64,000 nt of DNA, from the NCBI GenBank assembly GCA_024762335.1, contig JANTHO010000003.1, positions 1 to 64,000 of the forward strand, given 5' to 3'. The position numbers and the translations under genes are program-made. Under the pieces are notes generated by a model. It did not search any database. It worked only from the letters and a program-made list of their open reading frames with translations, and had not been told where the DNA came from. The stretch's first letter is position 1. Every line of letters begins with the position of its first letter. This stretch comes from Acidimicrobiia bacterium (lineage in GTDB: Bacteria > Actinomycetota > Acidimicrobiia > Spongiisociales > UBA5794). Positions 1 to 11,051 of this stretch are shown here, piece by piece.

Positions 1-297
1 GTGGACAGGGAAAGGGATTCCGCTCATTGATCGGCGAGACACCGCGGATTCAGGCGCCGAGGTGGGGGAGATGCCCGGAGGGCAGAGGGGGCACCTCGGA
101 GGCAAGAAGACCGGACAAAACCCGGCAACAGTCGCGATCCCCAGGATCCCCCCTCTACGATCGAGCACCTGCCCGATCGCGTCCCTCCCCCACTGGCGTG
201 GCGGAGCCGAATCACCGTCCATGCCCTCACGTTTCCTGGTACCGGAACGTCGACTCCAGCGCCGACGGCGAAACGGCTCCGCTGAACTGCCGGCGAG

Positions 298-801
298 TTA
301 CCGGGGATCCGGGATGAGGGCGAGATCAATCTCGACGGTGACGATCGGCTGGACGCGAAACATGAAGATCCGCGGTGGTTCCAAGCCCCACCAGCGGGTA
401 TCGAACTCGCCGATGCCGGTCAGCCTCGGCCCGGGCCGGAGGTGGAGTTCACCCTCGACCAGTGTCTCGATCCCCTGGAACTGGATGGTCCCCGTCAAGA
501 GCGCCGATGATCCGTTCAACTCTTCTGTCGTTTCGATCCCGGCGGCGATGATCGGGTGGGCGCCAGAATCGACGCGTCGCTGCATTTCCCGGTCGATGAT
601 GGAATTGCCCGAAGACAGGTTGGCAACCGGAATCTCGAGGTGACCCCCGAGCGCCTGATCCGGCTTGAATCCCCGCTCGTCGATCGCCGCTTCGAACCAT
701 CCGGAAGCCGAACCAGAGGCATGAATCTGATGTACGCTCGATGTCGCCGTGAACAGAACGGTCGAGTCACCAGAATCGATCTGCCACCTGTTCGATTGCA
801 C
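298..801 (-). CDS. YceI-family protein
   Basis: Translation VQSNRWQIDSGDSTVLFTATSSVHQIHASGSASGWFEA... matches the YceI lipocalin-like pattern; GTG start at 801 preceded by a GGGAGG ribosome-binding site. Confidence 0.75.
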   Translation of the reverse strand: MQSNRWQIDSGDSTVLFTATSSVHQIHASGSASGWFEAAIDERGFKPDQALGGHLEIPVANLSSGNSIIDREMQRRVDSGAHPIIAAGIETTEELNGSSALLTGTIQFQGIETLVEGELHLRPGPRLTGIGEFDTRWWGLEPPRIFMFRVQPIVTVEIDLALIPDPR

Positions 802-817
802 CGCCGCCTCCCTTTGT

Positions 818-2296
818 CTACTTCCGCCAGAACGTCGCCGTGAACAGGAGAATGATCGGATATATCTCGAGACGACCGAGAACCATGAGTGCACCGAGAA
901 CCCACTTTCCCGGTCCGCTCACGATTGCATAGGACCCGCTCGGACCGACGCTCCCCAGAGCCGGGCCAACGTTACCGATCGCGGACGCTGCAGCGGATAC
1001 GCCCGATACGAGCGTCATGCCGCTCCCCCAGGCAGCCTCGGCGTACAACAACAACACGACGCCGATGCCGAAACCGAGAAGGTAGACGATGATGTAGGCA
1101 CGAACGGCCGTCACCACCTCATCCGACAGAGGGGTTCGACCGAAACGGGTGATCGACACAGCGTGGGGGCGGGCGAGCCGTCGGGCCTCGCTGGCTGCCG
1201 ACTTCAGCGCGATCGCGACGCGATACGTCTTGAGCGCTCCCGTCGTCGAACCGCCCATTCCGCCCAGGAACATGAGGAGCAGGATCACGCCCGTGACCGC
1301 AGACGGCCATACGGCGTAGTCGGCCACAGCGAACCCCGTACCGGTGGTGGTCGCGACGGCGGTGAAGAGCGCCGTTCGGATCGACACACCGGCCGATGCC
1401 ATGGCGAGACCGCCGATCACGAGCGCACCGCCGGCAGCCAGGCTGATGAGGTAGTACCGCGATTCCGGAGTTCGGATGTACAGAGACGGGTCGCGTACCG
1501 CCCGAATGTGCAAGGGAAGCGATGCGCCAGCCACGATCATCGATCCGATCACGATCCACTGCGTGTAGGCCGAGAACCCGGCCAGCGACGTCGATTCGGT
1601 GCCGAATCCCCCCGTGGAAACGGCCGTGAGCGCGTGAGCGATCGCCTGGAACACGGACATGTCCCCGAGGGCGAGAACGACCGCCACCACGATCGTGAAT
1701 CCGAGATACAAGGCCCAGAGGCGCACGGACGTGCCGCGCAGGCGGGGAGTCAGGCGATCCACGTTCTCCCCCGGCGTCTCGGCGCGGACGAGATGGATGC
1801 CGCCGGCACCTACGAACGGCAGTACGGCGATCGACAGGACGATGATCCCCATCCCCCCGAGCCACTGGGTGGCGGCTCGCCACATGAGCAGGCCGTGTGA
1901 TTGCGAGGCGAGATCGGTAATGGCGGTCGCACCGGTCGTCGTGAAACCGGCGGTACTTTCGAAAAGCGCGTTCGTGGCCGTGAAATCTCCGGTCAGGAGA
2001 TACGGAAGGGATCCGAAGGCGATCACAGCCACCCACGCGATGGCCACGCTGCCGAACGCATCCTTCGGCCGCAGACGGTCGGGACGACCCGCGAGCACCA
2101 TCGTCAACCAGCCCGCGAGCAACATGGCGGACATCGTGATTGCCACATTGACCGCGACATGCCATTCGCGATAGACGACGGCCGTGGGAAGGGCCGGGAC
2201 TCCCGCGGCAGAACCCGCGAAGACCACGATGCCGACGACATAGGCGATCCTGCGCGGTGCCGGTGCCGCCGACCACCTCCTCAGACGGAAAGCCAC
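818..2296 (-). CDS. trkH: TrkH-family potassium uptake membrane subunit
   Basis: Polytopic membrane protein with TrkH repeats (ALFESTAGFTTTGAT, ALTAVSTGGFGTES, ASAIGNVGPALGSVGP); GTG start inferred; directly downstream of trkA. Confidence 0.9.
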   Translation of the reverse strand: MAFRLRRWSAAPAPRRIAYVVGIVVFAGSAAGVPALPTAVVYREWHVAVNVAITMSAMLLAGWLTMVLAGRPDRLRPKDAFGSVAIAWVAVIAFGSLPYLLTGDFTATNALFESTAGFTTTGATAITDLASQSHGLLMWRAATQWLGGMGIIVLSIAVLPFVGAGGIHLVRAETPGENVDRLTPRLRGTSVRLWALYLGFTIVVAVVLALGDMSVFQAIAHALTAVSTGGFGTESTSLAGFSAYTQWIVIGSMIVAGASLPLHIRAVRDPSLYIRTPESRYYLISLAAGGALVIGGLAMASAGVSIRTALFTAVATTTGTGFAVADYAVWPSAVTGVILLLMFLGGMGGSTTGALKTYRVAIALKSAASEARRLARPHAVSITRFGRTPLSDEVVTAVRAYIIVYLLGFGIGVVLLLYAEAAWGSGMTLVSGVSAAASAIGNVGPALGSVGPSGSYAIVSGPGKWVLGALMVLGRLEIYPIILLFTATFWRK

Positions 2297-2297
2297 G

Positions 2298-3629
2298 CTA
2301 ACCCCCGAAAAGGCGCTCGATGGTCCCGATGGCATCGGGCGTAGCGAGCACCACGACACGATCCCCCGCCTCGAACCTGGAGCTTCCCAGCGGCACGTGC
2401 GCCTCGCCCCGCCGGTAGATCGCCCCGATGACGGCCCCTTCCGGGAGGGCGAGCTCCTTGATTGCGTTTTCCAGAACCGGTGCCTTCTCGGGAATCTCGA
2501 TCTCCAACGCCTCGATGCCACCCGTCGCAAAGTCGGCCGCCGATATGATCGCACCCCTTCGAACAAACCGAAGCGCGGCATTCGCCGCCGCGACCTTCGT
2601 CGACACCGTCGCGTCGATACCGACCGTTGCCATGTACGCGGCCACCTCCATTCGGTTGTAGCGCGCCACCGTGGACGCAGCGCCGAGGCGTCCCGCGATG
2701 AGCGAGCTGAGGACGTTGACTGCATCGCTCCTCGTGAGTGACAAGAACGCGTCCCCGGGACCGACCTCGAGATTCTCCAGGACTCTGGGATCGGTCGGGT
2801 CTGCCACGATGACATCGATCTTCGGCTGTTGCTCTGCGATCTTGTGAGCACGTTCGGCTTCGTCGTGAATGAGGATCACGCGAACCCCGTGACGCCTGAG
2901 CGCAGCAGCGGTCAACGTAGCCACACGCCCACCCCCGACGACGATGGCGCGACCGATATGCCGTGGGGTCGCCCCGAGCAGGCCACTTGCCTCTTCGACG
3001 TCGCTGTCTTTGACGACGACCACGATCTTGTCGAACGCTTCGACCACCGTTCCACCGCGGCCCACGAGTGTTTCACCCTCACGGACGATCGATGCGATGA
3101 CACAGTCCCATCCCCGCAGCGATTTCCGCATGTCCACAAGTGACCTTCCGACGAGGCGGGACTCCGGCGCCACCACCCCGCCCAGGACCACGACCGACGC
3201 TTCGCAGAAGCGGAAGTAGTCGGAGAGACCGGGGTGGGCAACGAGACCGACGAGCTTGTCCGCTGTGGCTGCCCTCGGGTCGATGACCGCCTCGATCCCC
3301 GACCCGAGCACCACATCCCGCAGTTCGGTGTTCTCGATCCTGGCAATGGTCCGCTGAAGACCAAGCGCCAGAGCCGTCTGGCATGCGAGGACGTTCGTCC
3401 CGTCGTCGTCTGAAACGGCGAACAGCATCTCCGCTCGGGAGATTCCTGCCCGTCTCAGAACGCTCGGGCTCGCACCGTTCCCTTCGATGACCTGGGCGTC
3501 GAGACGATTCCTGAGATCTGATGCACGGGTTGCGTCGAGTTCCACCACCGTCACTTCGTCACCTTCGGCCACGAGACGTTCCGCCAGATGAGAGCCGTCG
3601 GCGCCGCCGCCCACGACCACGATGCGCAT
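2298..3629 (-). CDS. trkA: TrkA potassium uptake regulatory subunit (two RCK/NAD-binding halves)
   Basis: MRIVVVGGGADGSHLAERLVAEGDEVTVVELD plus a second AIVVGGGRVATLTAAAL Rossmann motif; adjacent to trkH. Confidence 0.92.
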   Translation of the reverse strand: MRIVVVGGGADGSHLAERLVAEGDEVTVVELDATRASDLRNRLDAQVIEGNGASPSVLRRAGISRAEMLFAVSDDDGTNVLACQTALALGLQRTIARIENTELRDVVLGSGIEAVIDPRAATADKLVGLVAHPGLSDYFRFCEASVVVLGGVVAPESRLVGRSLVDMRKSLRGWDCVIASIVREGETLVGRGGTVVEAFDKIVVVVKDSDVEEASGLLGATPRHIGRAIVVGGGRVATLTAAALRRHGVRVILIHDEAERAHKIAEQQPKIDVIVADPTDPRVLENLEVGPGDAFLSLTRSDAVNVLSSLIAGRLGAASTVARYNRMEVAAYMATVGIDATVSTKVAAANAALRFVRRGAIISAADFATGGIEALEIEIPEKAPVLENAIKELALPEGAVIGAIYRRGEAHVPLGSSRFEAGDRVVVLATPDAIGTIERLFGG

Positions 3630-3679
3630 CAGACCTCCCTTCCCCTTCGACGTTGAGGCTAGTGCGGTACCCTGCCCGG

Positions 3680-4303
3680 GTGGATGAACATGGGGATACA
3701 CGCGAAATCGGGGTCGGCCCTCACCCGCTGCCGTGGCCGGATGATCCGCGACTCGATCCAGATCTTCTCGCTGAAGGCGACCGGCGGAACGTCACCGACC
3801 CGTATCGCTACTGGTCGCGGGAAGCCATCATCGCGGACCTCGATTTGCGGCGCCATGGGTACCACGTTGCGATCGAGAACTGGCAGCACGACTTCAACAT
3901 CGGATCCGTCGTCCGCAATGCGAACGCGTTTCTTGCCGCCGAAGTGCACATCGTCGGGAAGCGGCGTTGGAATCGCCGCGGCGCGATGGTTACCGACCGC
4001 TACCAGCACGTCCGCCACCACGCCACATTCGAAGGATTCGTAGCCTGGGCCGATTCCCTCGACCTCCCCATCATCGGAATCGACATTCTCCCAGGATCGG
4101 TCCCGATCGAAACGACCGAACTTCCCGAGCGGTGTGTGCTGCTGTTCGGACAGGAAGGTCCCGGCCTTTCAGATGCTGCACGTTCGGCATGCAGCATCAT
4201 CTGCTCGATCGCGCAGTTCGGTTCGACCCGATCGATCAATGCCGGGGTGGCATCCGGGATCGCGATGCACACCTGGATCACCCAACACGTCGAGTTCACC
4301 TGA
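3680..4303 (+). CDS. TrmH/SpoU-family RNA methyltransferase
   Basis: ENWQHDFNIGSVVRNANAF... VLLFGQEGPGLS... FGSTRSINAGVASGIAMH: SpoU motifs 1-3. GTG start 6 nt after TACCCT. Confidence 0.85.
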   Translation: MDEHGDTREIGVGPHPLPWPDDPRLDPDLLAEGDRRNVTDPYRYWSREAIIADLDLRRHGYHVAIENWQHDFNIGSVVRNANAFLAAEVHIVGKRRWNRRGAMVTDRYQHVRHHATFEGFVAWADSLDLPIIGIDILPGSVPIETTELPERCVLLFGQEGPGLSDAARSACSIICSIAQFGSTRSINAGVASGIAMHTWITQHVEFT

Positions 4304-4319
4304 ATTCGCACCGTCCTGC

Positions 4320-5528
4320 TCAAGCGGTCAAGTGAACCGCCGCGTATCCGTGGATCACGAACGCTGCATCTCTCACCGGAGTCGCCGCAAGGCGGAGCCG
4401 CGGCATGGCCTCTGCCAATCCTCGAATCGCCACGGACAATTCCATCCGCGCCAGCGGGGCGCCGATGCACGAGTGAATGCCACCTCCGAAGGTGATGTGC
4501 GACGAGTCTCCCCGACTCACGTTGAAATCATCGGGCGATGGGAAGTGGCGTGGATCCCGATTGGCCGACCCGAAGAGCAGCGCGATCTTCTCACCACGGG
4601 CGAACGAGCGCCCTCCGTAGACGACATCATCGGCAAGGACCCAGCGCTCGAAGAGTTGCAGAGGGGGATCGAATCGGATCATCTCTTCGACGGCCACGTC
4701 GGGCTCGACCATCCCGTCCCTGATCGCGGCCCAGGCGCGATCGGTTGAGAGCATCGCGACCAATCCGTTCCCGAGGGCGTTCACCGTTGCCTCATGGCCG
4801 GCGTTCAGCAGCAGCACGATCGTGGAGACGATCTCGTCGTCGCTCAGCGCGCTACTGCCGGCATCCGGAACGCACAGAGCGGTGACCAGATCGTCCTGTG
4901 GGGCCGCTCGCTTCGCCACGATGAGGTCCCGGCACCAGCGATCGAACTCCTCACTTGCCCGCACGGCTGCGGCGGCCTGATCCTCGGTCGTGTCCAGTTC
5001 GTACATCTTGACGATTCTGTGCGACCAGTCGAGGAATTGCGCTTCAGCCTCGGGCGGCACGCCGAGTAGCCCTGCGATTACCCCGACCGAGAAGGGCTGG
5101 GCGAAGTCGCTCAGAAGGTCAAACGTGCCGTCGGAGTCCACCTGCGAGATCAGGCGTTTGGCGAGGCGTGTGGTCTCCGGGCGCAATGCCTCGATTCTCT
5201 TGGGCGTGAATGCGCGGAACACCAGTTGTCGAAGTCTCCGATGGTCCGGAGGTTCGAGCATGAGGAGGGACCATCGCTCGAGGTCGTAGTACGGTTTCCA
5301 GTCCGGTCGAAGGGGTGGCAATCCGACTTCCTCACGCGTCATGACGGGCTCGGGCACCCGGCCGAGGCGACGGTCGCGCAAGGCCGCGAACACGTCGTCA
5401 TAGCGGGTCAAGAACCACCGAGAAGTTCCTTCGGCGCCCTCCATGGCGAAGAGGGGTGTTTCCTCACGGATGCGGTTCAGCGTCGGGTATGGATCGGCGA
5501 GAAATGCACGGTCGGTGAAGTCGATCAT
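4320..5528 (-). CDS. Cytochrome P450
   Basis: Heme-binding FGGGIHSCIGAPLARME, I-helix LLLNAGHEAT, ExxR region; typical 402 aa bacterial P450. Confidence 0.93.
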   Translation of the reverse strand: MIDFTDRAFLADPYPTLNRIREETPLFAMEGAEGTSRWFLTRYDDVFAALRDRRLGRVPEPVMTREEVGLPPLRPDWKPYYDLERWSLLMLEPPDHRRLRQLVFRAFTPKRIEALRPETTRLAKRLISQVDSDGTFDLLSDFAQPFSVGVIAGLLGVPPEAEAQFLDWSHRIVKMYELDTTEDQAAAAVRASEEFDRWCRDLIVAKRAAPQDDLVTALCVPDAGSSALSDDEIVSTIVLLLNAGHEATVNALGNGLVAMLSTDRAWAAIRDGMVEPDVAVEEMIRFDPPLQLFERWVLADDVVYGGRSFARGEKIALLFGSANRDPRHFPSPDDFNVSRGDSSHITFGGGIHSCIGAPLARMELSVAIRGLAEAMPRLRLAATPVRDAAFVIHGYAAVHLTA

Positions 5529-5592
5529 TCAGGGAGCGTAGACGCGACGGAGCCGCCGCACATGGCGACGGCTCTCTCATCGTTGATTGCTG

Positions 5593-5775
5593 CTACTTGC
5601 CGGGCTCGATGATCGGACCGTCGTACGCACCCTTGAGCAGCTTCTCGAGTGTCGAGCGAGCCGATGCACGTTTCGTGTAGCCCTGGCTCTGGGCAACGAT
5701 CTGACCGTTCGAAGCCTTCACTCTGAACGCCCACTTGCCGTTCTTCTGCTGATAGATCTCGCCTTTGCCGGCCAT
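5593..5775 (-). CDS. DUF1508/YegP-family small protein
   Basis: MAGKGEIYQQKNGKWAFRVKASNGQIVAQSQGYTKRASARSTLEKL resembles the YegP repeat. Confidence 0.75.
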   Translation of the reverse strand: MAGKGEIYQQKNGKWAFRVKASNGQIVAQSQGYTKRASARSTLEKLLKGAYDGPIIEPGK

Positions 5776-5856
5776 CCTGTTCCCGTCCTTCCTTGGGATC
5801 GGTCGTAGCCTAGCCCGCGAAAAGTATCTGGGGTGTCATGATCCGTGTGGCCGATC

Positions 5857-6252
5857 TCAGTCGCCGTGTTCCGGATCGAGTTTCAACGAAGCAGAGTTGA
5901 TGCAGTAGCGCAAACCGGTGGGGTTCGGGCCGTCATCGAACACATGGCCGAGATGGGCCCCGCAGTGTGCACATGTCACCTCGGTTCGTGTCCGGAGAAG
6001 ACTCCGATCGGGTTTCGTCCGTATCGATTCGAGCGCAGTGGGCTCCCAGAAGCTCGGCCAACCGCTCCCCGAGTCGTACTTCGTATCGCTCGAAAACAGC
6101 TCTTCCCCGCACACGACGCACCGGTACGTTCCTTCGGTCTTCTCATCCCAGTACTCGCCGGTGAAGGCCTGCTCCGTCCCCGCCTCCTGGGTGACGTGAA
6201 ACTGCATCGGCGTAAGACGGTTCTGAAGGTCGGATTCGTTCTTGTCGTTCAT
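5857..6252 (-). CDS. msrB: Peptide-methionine (R)-S-oxide reductase MsrB
   Basis: [11 protein letters not shown]...[10 protein letters not shown]...[32 protein letters not shown]. Confidence 0.95.
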   Translation of the reverse strand: MNDKNESDLQNRLTPMQFHVTQEAGTEQAFTGEYWDEKTEGTYRCVVCGEELFSSDTKYDSGSGWPSFWEPTALESIRTKPDRSLLRTRTEVTCAHCGAHLGHVFDDGPNPTGLRYCINSASLKLDPEHGD

Positions 6253-6335
6253 CTTGACGAGGCTACTCTCGCCGCGCCGGCTCCGTTGAAGAACTTGAAC
6301 TGCGGGTGTTGAGAATCGCGCTACCGTCACCCCCC

Positions 6336-8042
6336 ATGGACACGACTCAGATCGACACGACGCTTTCAATGCTGAACGCGAACAAGACTCGTTGGGCCAG
6401 ATTGCCCGTCGCGACCAAGATCTACCTTCTCGACACGATCCGACATCGCGTGGGCGATGTGGCAGACGCATGGGTAGCGGACGCCGCGGAAGCGAAGCAG
6501 ATCCCCCCGAATTCGCAACTCCTGGGAGAGGAGTGGACGAGCGGACCGTACGCCCTTGCCGCCGGTGCCGGGGCCATCGCCGAGACGCTCCGACGTATAC
6601 GAGACGGCATTCCCGTTCTCGAGGGATATCAAACGAGAACCCTGCCGAACGGCCAACTTGCGTTACGCGTGTTCCCCGCCAATGCAGAAGACCGTCTGTT
6701 CCTCAGTGGTCACGTTGCCGACGTCTGGATGCGTCCCGGTGTGACTCTCGACGAACTCGAAGCGAACGCCGCATCGTTCTACCGGCTCGACGATCCAAAG
6801 GGGATGCTCACACTCGTCCTCGGAGCCGGCAATATCGCGTCAATCGCGCCCCTCGACGTCCTCACCATGATGTTCAACTCGGGTTCCGTCGTCGCCTTGA
6901 AGATGAATCCGGTGAATGCGTATCTGGAACCGTATCTAGAGCACATCTTCCAACCCCTCGTCGCCGCCGGATTCCTTGGGTTCCTCAACGGCGGGGCCGA
7001 GGAAGGCGCCTACATGACCCGGAATCCCCTCGTCGAGCACATCCATGTGACCGGAGCCGCAGCGACACACGACGCCATCGTGTACGGAACCGGTCCGGAC
7101 GCGGAACGCCGCAAGGCCGAAGACGATCCAGAAGTCATGACCCCCGTCACCAGCGAACTCGGCGGTGTCGGCCCGACGATCGTGGTCGGTGGCGAATGGT
7201 CGGACGCCGACCTGCGATATCAGGCCGAGCACATCATCAGCCAGAAGCTGCACAATCACGGATTCAACTGCATCGCCTGCCAGGTGCTCGTCCTGCCGGA
7301 ATCCTGGGAGCAGGCCGATGACCTCATCGCAGCGATGCGTGAGGTCGTGCGTGACATCGGTGAACGCGGCGCCTACTACCCCGGAGCGGACGAGCGCCAT
7401 GCCGCCGTCTTGAAAGCTCATCCCGAGGCCGAAATCCTGTCCAACGGTGCAGGACCGATCACGTTCATCACCGATCTCGATCCGACGGTGCGGGATGACG
7501 TCTGCTTCCGGACGGAGTTCTTCGGGGCCGTACTCGGCGTGACACGCCTCCCCGGTGACTCCACGGAATCGTACCTGGCCAATGCGGTCGCGTTCGCCAA
7601 CGACACGCTCGAGGGGAACCTCGGCGCGAATCTCATCATCCATCCGGCGACGGCACGGGAGTCGGCAGATGCTCTCGAGTCAGCGATCGCAGATCTCCGC
7701 TATGGAACGGTGGCGGTCAATACCTGGGTGGGTGTCGCCTTCGCCATGAATCGTGCCACGTGGGGCGCATTCCCCGGCAATCCCCGCAACGACATTCGTT
7801 CGGGGAGAGGCGTCGTCCACAACTCGCTGATGCTCGAGAACACCGAACGCTCCGTGGTCCGGGGTTCGTTCGCCCCGTTCCCGAGGACACTCCGTCTCGG
7901 TGTCATCCACACGGAACCGACGCCCCCTTTCTTCGTCACGAACCGCAAGGCGGCCCATCTCGGGAAACTGCTCACCGAACGAGCGGTCACCGACTCCTGG
8001 AAGACCTTGCCTGCGATCGTCGTGACGGCGATGCGCGGCTAG
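6336..8042 (+). CDS. Aldehyde dehydrogenase family protein (long, about 569 aa)
   Basis: ALDH-like fold features ([74 protein letters not shown]); ATG 6336 lies 8 nt after TACCGT. Confidence 0.75.
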   Translation: MDTTQIDTTLSMLNANKTRWARLPVATKIYLLDTIRHRVGDVADAWVADAAEAKQIPPNSQLLGEEWTSGPYALAAGAGAIAETLRRIRDGIPVLEGYQTRTLPNGQLALRVFPANAEDRLFLSGHVADVWMRPGVTLDELEANAASFYRLDDPKGMLTLVLGAGNIASIAPLDVLTMMFNSGSVVALKMNPVNAYLEPYLEHIFQPLVAAGFLGFLNGGAEEGAYMTRNPLVEHIHVTGAAATHDAIVYGTGPDAERRKAEDDPEVMTPVTSELGGVGPTIVVGGEWSDADLRYQAEHIISQKLHNHGFNCIACQVLVLPESWEQADDLIAAMREVVRDIGERGAYYPGADERHAAVLKAHPEAEILSNGAGPITFITDLDPTVRDDVCFRTEFFGAVLGVTRLPGDSTESYLANAVAFANDTLEGNLGANLIIHPATARESADALESAIADLRYGTVAVNTWVGVAFAMNRATWGAFPGNPRNDIRSGRGVVHNSLMLENTERSVVRGSFAPFPRTLRLGVIHTEPTPPFFVTNRKAAHLGKLLTERAVTDSWKTLPAIVVTAMRG

Positions 8043-8623
8043 GCGTCCGACGGTCTCTGTGGAGAGACTCCGGCCCGGCGGAGCGCCGCCACGACCGGCT
8101 TCAGCGGCAGCCCGATGACGTTGCTGCGCGAGCCGGCCACGCTGCTTACGAAACGTGCTCCATCCCCCTGGAGCGCATAGGCACCCGCCTTGTCGAGCGA
8201 CTCGCCCGTCGCGGCATAGGCGTCCGCTTCACAGCTGCCGATGGACCGCATCGCTACAAGAGAGGACTCGAAACCGCTCTCGATCGTGACACCGTTGGCT
8301 GCAAGAGCCCAGCCGGTCAGAACCACGTGGGTGCGGCCGCCGATCGATTGAAGCATCGCTGATGCCTCCTTGGCATCCGACGGTTTCCCCAGGACACGCC
8401 CGTCGAGCACGACTGTCGTATCCGCCGCGAGGGCGATGGAATCGGCGGGAGCGTCGACGGCAAGGGCCTTCAGAGTCGCAAGGCGAACGACCATGCGATC
8501 GGGATCCTCGCCCGCATGCTGGGCCTCCTCGACGTGTGGCGTTTCCACGGAGAATGCGAATCCGGCGGCCGACAGGAGCAGCCGTCGGCGAGGGGATGAA
8601 CTTGCAAGAATGAGGTTCGGCAT
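8039..8623 (-). CDS. maf: Maf-family nucleotide pyrophosphatase
   Basis: MPNLILASSSPRRRLLLSAAGFAFSV... SIALAADTTVVLDGRVLGKPSD... YALQGDGARFVSSVAGSRSNVIGLPL. Confidence 0.93.
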   Translation of the reverse strand: MPNLILASSSPRRRLLLSAAGFAFSVETPHVEEAQHAGEDPDRMVVRLATLKALAVDAPADSIALAADTTVVLDGRVLGKPSDAKEASAMLQSIGGRTHVVLTGWALAANGVTIESGFESSLVAMRSIGSCEADAYAATGESLDKAGAYALQGDGARFVSSVAGSRSNVIGLPLKPVVAALRRAGVSPQRPSDA

Positions 8624-8686
8624 GCCGGCAGTTTCGCACACCCGACGGTGGTTGCGGTACCGTCGCACCGAACCGCCGGAGGAATC

Positions 8687-9832
8687 ATGACCCGAGCCAT
8701 TTTCGAATCCGATCACGACCTGTTTCGCGAGACCGTCGAACGGTTCGTTGAGAAGGAGGTTCGGCCGTTCCACGACCTCTGGAGCAGACGTGGGATCGTC
8801 GACAAGTCCATGTTCCGCGCGGCAGGAGCACAGGGCCTTCTCGGAATGGCCATCCCTGAGGAGTACGGCGGTGGAGGCGTCTCCGACTTCCGCTACAACG
8901 CCATCATCGACGAAGTGACGACTGCTGCCGGCGTGAGCGCCTCCGCCTTGTGCATCACACTCCACAACGACGTGTGTCTCCCCTACTTCCTCGCCTACGC
9001 CGACGGGTCCCAGAGAGAGCGGTGGTTCGGCGGCCTTGCATCCGGTGATTTGATGACGGCGATCGCGATGACCGAACCGGGAACCGGCTCGGACCTGGCT
9101 GCCATCACAACGTCCGCGGTGCGTCATGGCGACCACTACGTGGTCAATGGCTCGAAGACCTTCATCACCAACGGCATCAACTCAGACCTGGTGATCGTCG
9201 TGGCACGCACCGACCCCGATCCCCACGCAGGCCTCACACTCCTCGTCGTCGAAGAGGGTATGGACGGCTTCACGCGTGGACGGAACCTGGCCAAGATGGG
9301 AATGCATGCCCAGGACACGGCGGAGCTGTTCTTCTCCGACGTCGTCGTGCCCGTAGAGAACCGTCTCGGAGCCGAAGGCATGGGGTTCGCCCAACTCATC
9401 GGCAATCTCCCGCAGGAACGACTGAGCATCGCAGTGGGGGCGGTCGCCGCAGCCGAAGCCGCGCTGGATCTGACCGTCGAATACGCTCGAGAACGGACGG
9501 CTTTCGGCCGACCCATCGGCAAGTTCCAACACAGCCGGTTCCTGCTCGCCGAACTCAAGACAGAAGTCGACATCGGAAGGGTGTTCGTCGATCAACTCAT
9601 CTTGGAACACGTCGAGGGTCGGCTGACGATTGAGCGTGCAGCAGAAGCCAAGTGGTGGACGACTGAGATGCTTCGCCGCGTTGTCGACGCCGGAGTCCAG
9701 ATGCATGGGGGGTACGGATACATGACCGAGTATCCCATCGCTCAGGCCTTCCTGGACGCCCGCCTCCAGACGATCTACGGGGGCACGACGGAGATCATGA
9801 AGGAGATCATCGGGAGAAGTCTCGGTCTATGA
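8687..9832 (+). CDS. Acyl-CoA dehydrogenase
   Basis: AMTEPGTGSDLAAITTSAVRHGDHYVVNGSKTFITNG, MHGGYGYMTEYPIAQAFLDARLQTIYGGTTEIMKEIIGRSL. Confidence 0.92.
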   Translation: MTRAIFESDHDLFRETVERFVEKEVRPFHDLWSRRGIVDKSMFRAAGAQGLLGMAIPEEYGGGGVSDFRYNAIIDEVTTAAGVSASALCITLHNDVCLPYFLAYADGSQRERWFGGLASGDLMTAIAMTEPGTGSDLAAITTSAVRHGDHYVVNGSKTFITNGINSDLVIVVARTDPDPHAGLTLLVVEEGMDGFTRGRNLAKMGMHAQDTAELFFSDVVVPVENRLGAEGMGFAQLIGNLPQERLSIAVGAVAAAEAALDLTVEYARERTAFGRPIGKFQHSRFLLAELKTEVDIGRVFVDQLILEHVEGRLTIERAAEAKWWTTEMLRRVVDAGVQMHGGYGYMTEYPIAQAFLDARLQTIYGGTTEIMKEIIGRSLGL

Positions 9833-9857
9833 GCGCCCGCCGGCGCTTTCGCGCCCG

Positions 9858-11042
9858 CTAGTTGAAGGCCGGGATACCGGTGATCGCCTGACCGAGAACG
9901 AGCGTGTGGACCTCATTCGTGCCCTCATAGGTGATGACCGATTCCAGATTGTTCATGTGCCGGATCACGGGATAGTCGAGGGTGATGCCGTTCGCCCCCA
10001 GAATGCTGCGAGCCTCCCGTGCGACCTCGAGGCCGGTTCGGACGTTCTCCATCTTCCCGAAGCTGATTTGCTCGGAGGTCAACGTTCCATCGTCGTGCTT
10101 TCGTCCGAGATGCACGGAGAGCAACATTCCCTTGTTGATTTTGACCATCATCTCGACGAGCTTGCGCTGCGTGAGCTGATACGAAGCGATTGGCTTTCCA
10201 AACTGGACCCGTTCCTTGGCATACGCGAGAGCGGCTTCGTAACTGGCCCTGCCCGCTCCGACGGCTCCGAACAAGATTCCGAACCTGGCTTCGTTGAGGC
10301 ATGAAAGCGGCCCTTTCAACCCGATGACGCCCGGGAGCGCAGCATCGGCCGGAAGACGAACCCCGTCGAGCACGAGTTCGGAGGTAATCGAGGCGCGCAG
10401 TGACAGCTTGTGGTGAATGTCGTTGGCAGTGAAACCCGGTGTGTCCGTGGGCACGATGAAGCCGCGGATGCCTTCATCGGTTTGGGCCCAGACGACGGCG
10501 ACGTCGGCGATTCCGCCGTTCGTGATCCACATCTTCGTGCCGTCGATCACCCAGTCTTCCCCGTCGCGCCGTGCTCGTGTGCGCATCGCTCCAGGATCCG
10601 AGCCCGCATCCGGCTCCGTGAGTCCGAAACAGCCGATGATCTCGCCCGACGCCATGCCGGGGAGCCACTGCTGCTTCTGCTCTTCCGACCCGAATGCCCA
10701 GATGGGGTACATCGCAAGTGATCCCTGCACCGATACGAAGCTGCGAATACCGGAGTCGCCCGCCTCGAGTTCGGTGCAGGCGAGCCCGTAACTCACCGCG
10801 TTCGTGCCGGCACATCCGTAGCCGTCGAGGTGCATGCCGAGAAGACCGATGGCTCCCATTTCCCGCGCCAGTTCCTTCGGGAGGTAACCCTCCTCGAACC
10901 ATTCGGCGACGTTCGGGAGAACCCGATCACCCACGAATTCGCGAACCGTATCGCGAATGAGCCGCTCCTCATCGTCGAGGAGCGAATCGATCTGGAGGAA
11001 GTCGTTCGGGGTCTCGCCCCCGGGGCGGATTGTTGAACTCAT
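9858..11042 (-). CDS. Acyl-CoA dehydrogenase, glutaryl-CoA dehydrogenase-like
   Basis: GLTEPDAGSDPGAMRTRAR, LSCLNEARFGILFGAVGAG, ANGITLDYPVIRHMNNLESVITYEGTNEVHTLVLGQAITGIPAF. Confidence 0.88.
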   Translation of the reverse strand: MSSTIRPGGETPNDFLQIDSLLDDEERLIRDTVREFVGDRVLPNVAEWFEEGYLPKELAREMGAIGLLGMHLDGYGCAGTNAVSYGLACTELEAGDSGIRSFVSVQGSLAMYPIWAFGSEEQKQQWLPGMASGEIIGCFGLTEPDAGSDPGAMRTRARRDGEDWVIDGTKMWITNGGIADVAVVWAQTDEGIRGFIVPTDTPGFTANDIHHKLSLRASITSELVLDGVRLPADAALPGVIGLKGPLSCLNEARFGILFGAVGAGRASYEAALAYAKERVQFGKPIASYQLTQRKLVEMMVKINKGMLLSVHLGRKHDDGTLTSEQISFGKMENVRTGLEVAREARSILGANGITLDYPVIRHMNNLESVITYEGTNEVHTLVLGQAITGIPAFN

Positions 11043-11051
11043 GGTGCCAGC

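Noticed and set aside
749-1900. Long + strand ORF (383 aa) antisense to trkH
   Set aside because: Low-complexity Arg/Gly/Asp-rich translation, no family signal; the opposite strand clearly encodes TrkH.
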